Assembly: GCA_031265635.1 (NCBI GenBank)
Contig: JAISCK010000110.1
Coordinates: 1 to 9,155 of the forward strand
Length of the DNA: 9,155 nt
Reading direction: 5' to 3'
Source of the DNA: Spirochaetaceae bacterium
Lineage (GTDB): Bacteria > Spirochaetota > Spirochaetia > Treponematales > Breznakiellaceae
This document shows, piece after piece, positions 1 through 5,899 of this stretch; the first letter of the stretch is position 1, and the number at the start of each line of letters is the position of its first letter. The translations under genes and the position numbers were made by a program. The notes beneath the pieces were generated by a model. It was not told the DNA's origin, made no database searches, and saw only the letters and a program-made list of their open reading frames with translations.

Positions 1-1401
1 GTGTCGGCGTCCCACGCGGAGGCGCAGAGCCGCGAGGCGGACAGCAAGCGCTATCTTTCCGTTATGCAAAATGTGTTCGACTTTATCCAGCGCCGTTTTG
101 TGGACGAGCCTGACCCCCAGGCTCTTTACGAAGGGGCTATGCGGGGTATGTTCGAGGCGCTGGGCGATGTACATTCGGTGTTTCTTTCGGAGGCCGAGAT
201 GGCCGATCTCAGCGAGACTACCCAGGGGAGTTTCGGCGGGGTGGGGCTGTATATTTCCAAGCCGGTGGGCGAGGGGCCCGGCGGCGCTCCTCCGTATGTC
301 GAGGTGGCGTCTCCTATCGAGGATACTCCGGGCTGGCGGGCGGGTATTAATCCCGGCGATCTTATCATATCCATCAATGGTGAAACTACCGACAAGCTGA
401 CTATGGACGAGGTGCTTGCCCGGCTCAGGGGCGAGGTCGGGGTGCAGGTTAATCTTGTTATACGCAGGGGAGAACGGCTTGAGTTCCCTGTGGCGCTGGT
501 GCGGGCGGTCATTGAGGTTCCTACGGTTAAGTTCGACATGATAGGCGACATTGGCTATCTTAAAATCCTCACCTTTACTCCCATGACGGTGGACCGTTCA
601 CGGGAGGCTATTGAGTTTTTCCAGTCGCGGAACTACCGCAATCTGGTGATTGATCTCCGCAATAATTACGGCGGGCTTCTTGAGGCGGCTATAGGTATAT
701 GCGATCTTTTCCTGGACGGCGGCGTGGTGGTGTCCACGAGGTCCCGGATTCCCCAGGAGAATATGGTCCGCAATGCCCGGCGGGGGTCGGCGGTGCCGGG
801 TTCTGTGCCTATTATCGTGCTTATCAACAGGGGGTCGGCGTCGGCGTCGGAAATCGTTGCCGGGGCGCTCAAGGACCGGGGCCGCGCTTATCTTGTGGGC
901 GAAAAATCCTTTGGCAAGGGGTCGGTGCAGCAGGTGTTTCCCATTGACGCTGTTTCGGGTTTCAAGATTACGACGGCCCGGTACTATACGCCCAGCGATG
1001 TGAATATTGACAAGATAGGCATACCGCCTGATCTCGAAGTTACTTTCCCCGAATACGGGCCGGAGATAGAAGAGGCCCTGGGGAATCTTATAAAGTCAAA
1101 CCGTATTCCCGGATTTGTCAAGGACAATCCCCGCCCCACAGCGGCCCAGCTTGACGCGCTGGTACGGGAGCTTAACCGGGACTTTCAGATTGACAGCGCC
1201 CTCCTCAGGCGGCTGATCCGCAACGAGCAGAACCGCACGGTCATTGCCCCGGTTTACGACCTTGATTACGATGTCCAGCTTCAGGCCGCGGTAGACATAC
1301 TCAGGAACGGAAGCTATGCCCGGCTTATCAGGACAACCAGGACGCTCAGGGATCTTCAGGAAGAAGCTGAAAAAGAAGACGATATGGCCAAGGCTTCCTG
1401 A
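1..1401 (+). CDS. S41-family C-terminal processing protease (CtpA/Prc-like), 5' end probably outside window
   Basis: Serine protease of the tail-specific (CtpA/Prc, peptidase S41) family, which cleaves C-terminal tails of envelope proteins in the periplasm. The visible part has 466 codons. Residues 1-60 form the N-terminal helical region, about 72-155 a PDZ domain (GGVGLYI, then the AGINPGDLI stretch), and about 180-345 the S41 core. The catalytic Ser-Lys dyad is visible as S281 in GSASASEIVAGAL and K306 in GEKSFGKGSVQ; their 25-residue spacing is the family norm. A C-terminal helical tail (about 350-466) follows. No hydrophobic signal peptide is present. The first residues (SASHAEA) look like the region around a signal cleavage site, so the true start is probably upstream and the GTG at base 1 is just the window edge. 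It is followed 33 bp later by the rsmE-like gene, probably in one operon. Family assignment is secure; the substrate is unknown. Confidence 0.93.
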   Translation: MSASHAEAQSREADSKRYLSVMQNVFDFIQRRFVDEPDPQALYEGAMRGMFEALGDVHSVFLSEAEMADLSETTQGSFGGVGLYISKPVGEGPGGAPPYVEVASPIEDTPGWRAGINPGDLIISINGETTDKLTMDEVLARLRGEVGVQVNLVIRRGERLEFPVALVRAVIEVPTVKFDMIGDIGYLKILTFTPMTVDRSREAIEFFQSRNYRNLVIDLRNNYGGLLEAAIGICDLFLDGGVVVSTRSRIPQENMVRNARRGSAVPGSVPIIVLINRGSASASEIVAGALKDRGRAYLVGEKSFGKGSVQQVFPIDAVSGFKITTARYYTPSDVNIDKIGIPPDLEVTFPEYGPEIEEALGNLIKSNRIPGFVKDNPRPTAAQLDALVRELNRDFQIDSALLRRLIRNEQNRTVIAPVYDLDYDVQLQAAVDILRNGSYARLIRTTRTLRDLQEEAEKEDDMAKAS

Positions 1402-1434
1402 TGGTTTCCCTGGATTGAAACGGCCGGGAACGCG

Positions 1435-2193
1435 GTGAAACAGTTCCTGCTGCCCCTTCCTCCTGACCGGGAAGGGCGGGTATATCTTGAAGGAAAAGAC
1501 TACCACTACCTTGCCAGGGTGCGCCGCCTTAAAAAAGGGGACAGCTTTCCTGCCCTGCTTCCCGGCGGCGCTCCGGTAATGGTCCGCGTTGACGCGGAAG
1601 ACGGCGCTGTCCTTAGCGGCGTCTGCCTTGACCGGGACCCCGGCGGGGCGGCGGGCCTCCCGGAGGCCAGGATCATTCTTTTTCAGGCTATGCCGCGAAG
1701 CGCGAAAATGGACATCATAGTCCGCCAGGCCGCCGAAGGGGCCCTGAGCGAGGTGGCGCCTTTTTTTTCAGCTTACGCACAGCCCCGGAGCGGGGCCCAA
1801 AAGACCGGGCGCTGGCGGCGCATAATCCGCGAGGCAAGGCAGCAGAGCGGTTCCCGGACGGAGACAGAGCTGCGGGAACCCTGTTCCCTTGACGAGGTTC
1901 TCCTGTATTGGGAATCCCTTAAAAGCGCCGGAACGGTGGGGCTGTTTTTTCATCATGTCCCCCTTGCGCGGGGAAGCCTCCACAGCTATCTTAGTATATA
2001 TCCCGGCATTGTTGTCATCGCCATAGGCCCGGAAGGCGGTTTTTCCCCTGATGAGGCGGAACGGTTTATCGGCGCGGGATTCAGGCCCGTAACCCTGGGA
2101 AATACGGTATTCCGGGTCGAAACCGCGGCTCTGTACTGCGCCGCGGCGGTGCGGGTCATTTTATTGGAGAATCCATCGTGGACGCTGAAATAG
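1435..2193 (+). CDS. rsmE: 16S rRNA (uracil-1498-N3)-methyltransferase, RsmE family
   Basis: SPOUT-class methyltransferase that uses S-adenosylmethionine to methylate N3 of U1498 in 16S rRNA. It has 252 residues, the usual RsmE length. An N-terminal PUA-like barrel occupies about 1-70 (opening MKQFLLP, with HYLARVRRLKKGD at 24-36). The trefoil-knot domain shows IGPEGGFSPDEAERF at 197-211 and LGNTVFRVETAA at 221-232, the two SAM-pocket signatures. The motif usually written KATELGV reads QAAEGAL here (98-104), and the LGxRILR motif reads LGNTVFR, so the protein is somewhat divergent. The start is GTG, chosen because the product opens with the family's conserved N-terminus; the Shine-Dalgarno is weak (GGGAA at 1426-1430, 4 nt spacing). 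The 3' end overlaps the next gene by 16 bp, implying translational coupling. The assignment is by motif; catalytic competence is likely but not shown. Confidence 0.9.
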   Translation: MKQFLLPLPPDREGRVYLEGKDYHYLARVRRLKKGDSFPALLPGGAPVMVRVDAEDGAVLSGVCLDRDPGGAAGLPEARIILFQAMPRSAKMDIIVRQAAEGALSEVAPFFSAYAQPRSGAQKTGRWRRIIREARQQSGSRTETELREPCSLDEVLLYWESLKSAGTVGLFFHHVPLARGSLHSYLSIYPGIVVIAIGPEGGFSPDEAERFIGAGFRPVTLGNTVFRVETAALYCAAAVRVILLENPSWTLK

Positions 2194-2936
2194 TCCGGAC
2201 AGATGTTGAACGAATCAATTTCTTAAAAGTGCCTCTTGATATACTTCCGCCTGAAGCAATGGAAGCAAAGATTTATGAACTGGTAAAAACAGGCAGGGCC
2301 GGGAATATAGTGCTTCTTTCCCTCTGGGATCTTCTGCGGGCAAGGGCCAAAGGCGAATACCGCTCCTATGTGAAGGAGGCGGCCCTGGTGATTCCCATTT
2401 CCAAAAGCCTTATCGGCGGGGCCCGGTTCCTCACGGGCAAAACCCCGGTCAGGTATATGCCTTTTGATTTTGTCATACGCCTTCTTGATATTCTCGAAAA
2501 GCGGGAATATACCTTTTACCTCCTGGGGGGCAAAAAAAGCATACTCCAGAAGGCCGAAAGGAATATACGCCAGACCTTTCCCAAACTCCGCCTTGTGGGC
2601 CGCTATACCGGGCATTTTGAGCGCCAGAACGAAAGTACCATACTTGAAGCGATACGCAAGGCTTCTCCGTCGCTGCTCCTTGTGGCCAAGGGTGTGCGGG
2701 GCAGGGAAAAATGGCTTGCCCGCCGTGACGCCCAGCTTAACCGGGGGCTGCGGCTCTGGTGCAGCGATCTTTTCGATGTCTTTGCCGAGCGGCGCAAGCG
2801 GCCTTCCCCCGGCGTATTCAGGCGCGGCTGGGAATGGATGGGATTCTGCGCCCGTAATCCTCTTTTGCTGTTCAGGATTTTTCCTTATTTTTACTACAAA
2901 CTACTTCTCCTTTTCTACCGTCTCTTTGTAAAATAG
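2178..2936 (+). CDS. Divergent WecG/TagA/CpsF-family glycosyltransferase-like protein
   Basis: 252 residues with the layout of the WecG/TagA/CpsF (GT26) family, which normally transfers N-acetylmannosamine-type sugars to lipid-linked acceptors at the inner membrane face. Visible landmarks are the opening INFLKVPLD (13-21), FYLLGGKK (113-120), LVGRYTGHF (139-147), LLLVAKGVRGREKW (166-179), SDLFDVFAERRKRPS (196-210) and RRGWEWM (215-221). The aromatic and basic tail 225-252 resembles the membrane-docking appendage of TagA. Several family-defining residues are changed. The Asp of the usual P-D-G motif is I74 (VIPISKSL). The T-x-N position reads S48-L-W50. The G-x-P-K-Q-E motif reads G-V-R-G-R-E, so Gln becomes R176. 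The Arg of the E-R-x-x-G stretch survives as R92. Start GTG 2178 has GGAGA at 2166-2170 with 7-nt spacing. I recall close relatives in treponemes. It may be a non-canonical transferase or a binding protein. Confidence 0.78.
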   Translation: MDAEIVRTDVERINFLKVPLDILPPEAMEAKIYELVKTGRAGNIVLLSLWDLLRARAKGEYRSYVKEAALVIPISKSLIGGARFLTGKTPVRYMPFDFVIRLLDILEKREYTFYLLGGKKSILQKAERNIRQTFPKLRLVGRYTGHFERQNESTILEAIRKASPSLLLVAKGVRGREKWLARRDAQLNRGLRLWCSDLFDVFAERRKRPSPGVFRRGWEWMGFCARNPLLLFRIFPYFYYKLLLLFYRLFVK

Positions 2937-2966
2937 ACTTTCCCGTTGCCAAACGGAGGTCTGCCT

Positions 2967-4112
2967 GTGCGTTCAATGCTGTGCATCGATGACATAAGGG
3001 AAGAATTGCAGAATCTCTCGCTCCAGTTTCAGGACCATTTCAGGGTACTTTCCTGCAGCGGCAGGGAGGAAGCGCTTTTGCTGATTCAAAAAGAACATCC
3101 CCAGGTGGTTATTCTTGATATACACCTCAACGGGGAAGACGGCTTTGATATACTTACCGACATACAGAGCCTGCCTGCGCCGCCGCCGGTACTCATGCTC
3201 TCGGCCTATGCCGACCCCATCATGGTTGTCAGGGCCCTGCAAAACGGCGCCAGGGATTTTGTCGCCAAACCCTACAGTTTTGCCCTGCTCCGCCGCCGTG
3301 TTGACATAATAATTCAGGATGAAAGGCGGTCAAGGGCAGCGCCAAAACCCCCGGAAAACACGGGGTCAGCGGGGGCGCCGGTACTGGCCGGTTCTTCCCC
3401 GCTCATGCGGCGGCTCAGGGAAGAAATCGCCTCATACGCGATAAGTTCCATGCCGGTACTTCTTCTGGGGGAGAGCGGGACCGGCAAGGACCTGGCCGCC
3501 AGAGCCATACATGCCGCTTCCCGCCGGGTCAGGGGTCCCTATGTGGTGCGGAACATAGCCAGCATACCCGAAACCCTGGTGGCAAGCGAATTGTTCGGCT
3601 GTACCGCCGGAGCCTATACCGACGCGCGGGAACAAAAGGGCTGCTTTGTTCTTGCCGACAAGGGCAGCCTTTTTATTGATGAAATAGGCGACGCCCCCAG
3701 GGCCATTCAGGCAAGCATACTCAGAGTGATTGAAGACGGGGCCGTCCGTCCCCTGGGAAGCGGCGAGGTCTTTCAGACCGATTGCAGGCTTATCAGCGCC
3801 ACCAACCAGGACCTTAGCAGGCTCATTGCCGAGGGCAGGTTCAGGGAGGACCTTTTGTACCGTATCGAAGGTCTTACCATCAGAATCCCCTCCCTTCGTT
3901 CCCACCCGGAGGACATCCCCGAACTGGTATCCTGCTTTCTCAATGTTCCCTATGAGGACGCCCTCCTGAGCCGGGAGATTTCGGAAGAAGCCCTGGGCCT
4001 GCTCATGAGGCAAAGCTGGCCGGGCAATATCAGGCAGCTCAGAAACTGCGTGTACCGCGCCCAGCTTTTGGCCCAGGACGGCGTTATACAAAGTAAACAT
4101 ATACGGCTATAA
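2967..4112 (+). CDS. Sigma-54 activator-type response regulator lacking a DNA-binding domain
   Basis: NtrC-type two-component regulator of 381 residues. Receiver about 1-118: acidic pair D8-D9, phospho-acceptor D51 (VVILDIHL), S79 and K101 (VAKPY). AAA+ sigma-54 interaction domain about 138-370: Walker A GESGTGKD (168-175), GAYTDA at 215-220 in place of GAFTGA, Walker B SLFIDEIGD (234-242), sensor I RLISATNQDL (274-283), arginine-finger region FREDLLYRI (292-300) and sensor II WPGNIRQLRN (351-360). The protein stops 21 residues after sensor II, so the Fis-type helix-turn-helix usual in this family (about 450-480 residues) is absent. The GTG start at 2967 is preferred over an upstream in-frame TTG at 2946 because GGAGG (2955-2959) lies 7 nt before it. 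It sits 30 bp after the WecG-like gene. No cognate histidine kinase is visible here. Confidence 0.92.
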   Translation: MRSMLCIDDIREELQNLSLQFQDHFRVLSCSGREEALLLIQKEHPQVVILDIHLNGEDGFDILTDIQSLPAPPPVLMLSAYADPIMVVRALQNGARDFVAKPYSFALLRRRVDIIIQDERRSRAAPKPPENTGSAGAPVLAGSSPLMRRLREEIASYAISSMPVLLLGESGTGKDLAARAIHAASRRVRGPYVVRNIASIPETLVASELFGCTAGAYTDAREQKGCFVLADKGSLFIDEIGDAPRAIQASILRVIEDGAVRPLGSGEVFQTDCRLISATNQDLSRLIAEGRFREDLLYRIEGLTIRIPSLRSHPEDIPELVSCFLNVPYEDALLSREISEEALGLLMRQSWPGNIRQLRNCVYRAQLLAQDGVIQSKHIRL

Positions 4113-4152
4113 AGCGCGGCATTGGGCTTTTCCTGTAACCCGGCAGGGCATC

Positions 4153-4914
4153 TTACAAGCCTTTGTTTCCGAGCTTTGCCGCCTTCCTGAAAAGCCTTTC
4201 CAGATAGTGGCCTTCGCTGATGGTAATTCCCGCCCTGGAAAAAATATCGCGGAAAAAACGCTCCTGCTCTTCCCTGCCGCGCTGCTTGTAAAAACCCAGT
4301 TCCTTGAGGGAAGCGGTAACGGAGGCAACCAGCCTGTCCAGCGCTTCCCGTTCCAGGGGTTCCCAGCGGCTGCCCCCGTCCTCGCCGGGTACACGGTTCT
4401 GAGAGGGGCCCAGGCGCAGGAAGAGTTCGTAGGCGTAAATTTGCAGGGCATGGGAAAGATTAAGGGACGGGAAGCTGTCGTCAGAGGGAATGTACGAAGC
4501 CAGGGAACAAAGGTCAAGTTCTTCCCCTTCAAGGCCGGTCCGTTCATTGCCGAACACCAGGGCGGCCCTGCCTGTCCGCTCCGCAAGGCACGCGGCGGCC
4601 TCGGCGGGGGTAAGGGGGAAACTTTTGCGGTGTTTGCCCGTGCGGCGGGTAGTCCCTATGACCAAGGTACAGTCGGCAAGCGCCTCCTCAAGGGTGCCGA
4701 AAAATTCGGCCTTTTCCCAGATTTCCCCGGCATGGACCGCCCTGGCAAGAATGACTTCCCCGCTGAGGCCCCCGGCGCTGCCCTTCCCCGGCATTTTTAC
4801 GCCGGCAATGCGGAGCCGCCTGAGCCCCATATTCTTCATGGCCCGGCATACAGCGCCCACATTTCCCGCTTCTTCAGGCCGGGAAAGCACAATGCGTATA
4901 TCTTCAAGAACCAT
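4153..4914 (-). CDS. trmJ: TrmJ-like tRNA 2'-O-ribose methyltransferase (TrmH/SpoU superfamily)
   Basis: SPOUT-class RNA 2'-O-methyltransferase of 253 residues, close to the length of E. coli TrmJ, which methylates the ribose of nucleotide 32 in tRNA anticodon loops. Motif 1 is NVGAVCRAMKNMGL (18-31), with N18 and R24 in the conserved positions. Motif 2 is LVFGNERTGLEGEEL (119-133). Motif 3 is IPSDDSFPSLNLSHALQIY (142-160). The C-terminal helical extension (about 170-253) is typical of TrmJ rather than the shorter TrmL. The MVLEDIRIVLSRP opening fits the family start. No good Shine-Dalgarno precedes the ATG: only GGGAT immediately upstream, with a TATTAT hexamer next to it. The gene is convergent with the sigma-54 regulator (40 bp between stops) and divergent from the SDR gene (38 bp between starts). 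Which nucleotide it modifies cannot be told from sequence, so another TrmH-type specificity is possible. Confidence 0.87.
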   Translation of the reverse strand: MVLEDIRIVLSRPEEAGNVGAVCRAMKNMGLRRLRIAGVKMPGKGSAGGLSGEVILARAVHAGEIWEKAEFFGTLEEALADCTLVIGTTRRTGKHRKSFPLTPAEAAACLAERTGRAALVFGNERTGLEGEELDLCSLASYIPSDDSFPSLNLSHALQIYAYELFLRLGPSQNRVPGEDGGSRWEPLEREALDRLVASVTASLKELGFYKQRGREEQERFFRDIFSRAGITISEGHYLERLFRKAAKLGNKGL

Positions 4915-4952
4915 ATCCCATAATAGCCGGAATTCTGTTATAATTTGAAGGT
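4915..4952. promoter_or_regulatory. 38-bp divergent promoter region between trmJ-like and SDR genes
   Basis: On the + strand a perfect extended -10, TGTTATAAT at 4936-4944 (TGn plus TATAAT), lies just 8 bp before the ATG of the SDR gene. The predicted transcription start is therefore at about 4950-4952, essentially at the start codon. No -35 match exists at the right distance, which an extended -10 can tolerate. On the - strand TATTAT (5 of 6 to TATAAT) ends 5 nt before the trmJ-like ATG, with only a weak -35-like TTCAAA. The two promoters would lie back to back in one short gap. The -10 match is read directly; activity and start sites are inferred. Confidence 0.6.
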
Positions 4953-5762
4953 ATGAAAGGCGGCAAAAACCAGGCCGCGCCCGGCGCCCCTGGCGTACAC
5001 GGCGCGGCTGACGCGGTATCCGATGCCCATACAGCCCGGCTTTTTTCCGGCAAAAAAGCCCTGGTCGTCGGGGGAAGCGGCGGCATAGGCGGCGCGCTTT
5101 CCCGCGAACTGGGCCGCGCCGGGGCCGAGGTCTGGGTTCACGGCGCTTCGTCCCAAGAAAGGCTCGAAAAGACCCTCCGGGCCATACGCGGGGAAGGGGG
5201 TAAGGCCGAGGGCTTTCTCTATGCCATACACGACCCTGAAACCGGGGCCAGGGCCCTTTTGGAGCGCGTTCCTGACCCCGACATTCTGGTTATAGCCTGG
5301 GGACCCTTCAGACAGGGCCCTCTTGAGCGTATGAACGCAGGGGACTGGATTTTTTTAACAAATTTCAACATAATTTTGCCTGGAATCCTGATTTCATCTG
5401 TATTATGTGGTATGATAGAAAAAAGATGGGGCCGCATTCTTGTTTTTGGCGGGACCGATACAGCGGCGGTGCGGGGTTTTACCACTACGCCGGTATACAG
5501 CGCCGCCAAAACCGCTTTGGGAGTGGTGGCGCGGTCCGCTGCCAGGCGGGGGGGCCCTTTCGGGGTAAGCTGTAATGTCCTTTGTCCGGGCCTTACCGAT
5601 ACCGAATATTCGGGGGAGGAGGCAAAGGCTTATAACCGGGCCCATTATCCGGGTGTTCCGGGGCCAAGCCCCGGAGAAATCGCCAGGGCGGGAGTAGACC
5701 TTATGGCTCATCCCGGCCTTAACGGGGCGGTGATTCCCATTGACGGAGGTTTGATTTTGTAA
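4953..5762 (+). CDS. Short-chain dehydrogenase/reductase (SDR) family protein, divergent active site
   Basis: 269 residues with a Rossmann fold of the classical SDR family, NAD(P)-dependent oxidoreductases. The cofactor-binding glycine motif reads GGSGGIG (40-46). The active-site Tyr-Lys pair is in Y182-S-A-A-K186, and N137 sits where the catalytic Asn of helix 4 is expected. The C-terminus shows CPGLTDT (211-217) and NGAVIPIDGG (257-266), as in FabG-like members. Two key features are altered. The N-N-A-G motif reads AWGP (115-118). The Ser normally 13 residues before Tyr is D169, flanked by T168 and T170. The N-terminus carries about 30 extra Ala/Gly-rich residues before the first strand. 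No alternative ATG, GTG or TTG lies between that and the fold, so the ATG at 4953 is the only start. GAAGG at 4947-4951 is only 1 nt from the ATG, too close for a normal Shine-Dalgarno. The substrate is unknown. Confidence 0.85.
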   Translation: MKGGKNQAAPGAPGVHGAADAVSDAHTARLFSGKKALVVGGSGGIGGALSRELGRAGAEVWVHGASSQERLEKTLRAIRGEGGKAEGFLYAIHDPETGARALLERVPDPDILVIAWGPFRQGPLERMNAGDWIFLTNFNIILPGILISSVLCGMIEKRWGRILVFGGTDTAAVRGFTTTPVYSAAKTALGVVARSAARRGGPFGVSCNVLCPGLTDTEYSGEEAKAYNRAHYPGVPGPSPGEIARAGVDLMAHPGLNGAVIPIDGGLIL

Positions 5763-5789
5763 AAATACCCATTTTTTTATGGAGTATTT
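5763..5789. promoter_or_regulatory. Interrupted palindrome directly after the SDR stop, overlapping a -35 box
   Basis: AAATACCCAT (5763-5772) pairs with ATGG-A-GTATTT (5779-5789): ten base pairs with one bulged A (5783) and a six-T loop. It begins at the base after the SDR stop codon and ends inside the TTGACA at 5788-5793. It is not followed by a T-run on the + strand (the sequence continues GACAAAAA), so a standard intrinsic terminator is unlikely. A protein operator overlapping the -35 of the STAS promoter, or an mRNA 3'-end stabilising hairpin, fits as well or better. Confidence 0.5.
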
Positions 5790-5816
5790 GACAAAAATTG
5801 AATGAAATAATAATAT
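5788..5816 (+). promoter_or_regulatory. Sigma-70-type promoter P1 upstream of the STAS gene
   Basis: A perfect -35 TTGACA at 5788-5793 is followed, after a 17-bp spacer, by TAATAT at 5811-5816 (4 of 6 to TATAAT). The surrounding sequence is AT-rich. Transcription would start near 5823, giving a leader of about 77 nt before the STAS start codon. It overlaps the right arm of the palindrome at 5763-5789. Confidence 0.55.
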
Positions 5817-5825
5817 AGAGGTGTA

Positions 5826-5855
5826 TTGATTACCGATACTGTAATGGGTTATAAT
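5826..5855 (+). promoter_or_regulatory. Sigma-70-type promoter P2 upstream of the STAS gene
   Basis: TTGATT at 5826-5831 (4 of 6 to TTGACA), an 18-bp spacer, and a perfect TATAAT at 5850-5855. The start would be near 5862, giving a leader of about 38 nt. The spacer contains the dyad ATTACcgatactGTAAT (5829-5845), a possible operator that would let a bound protein block this promoter. P2 lies downstream of P1, so the gene has two tandem promoters. Confidence 0.6.
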
Positions 5856-5861
5856 AGCCTC

Positions 5862-5880
5862 ATCCCCTCTGGAGCGGGAT
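5862..5880 (+). other. Short inverted repeat at the start of the STAS transcript
   Basis: ATCCC (5862-5866) and GGGAT (5876-5880) form a 5-bp stem with a 9-nt loop, at about the predicted +1 of P2 and 10 nt before the Shine-Dalgarno. It could be a 5'-end mRNA hairpin or a third DNA dyad. The stem is short, so chance occurrence is possible. Confidence 0.35.
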
Positions 5881-5899
5881 TAAGGATGAAGGGAGTACA

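Noticed and set aside
2946..2966. Upstream in-frame TTG start for the sigma-54 regulator
   Set aside because: The GGAGG at 2955-2959 would lie inside the coding sequence; GTG at 2967 has correct spacing and keeps the normal receiver N-terminus.
3432..4100. Long minus-strand open frame (222 codons) opposite the sigma-54 regulator
   Set aside because: It is the antisense of a strongly conserved AAA+ coding region, has no family motif and is explained by GC-rich codon bias.
4113..4152. Bidirectional terminator between the convergent regulator and trmJ-like genes
   Set aside because: The best pairing, GGGCT with AACCC at 4124-4141, has a mismatch and only three strong pairs, with no proper T-run.
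4207..4923. Plus-strand open frame (238 codons) opposite the trmJ-like gene
   Set aside because: The minus strand carries clear SPOUT motifs; the plus-strand product is low-complexity and unrecognisable.
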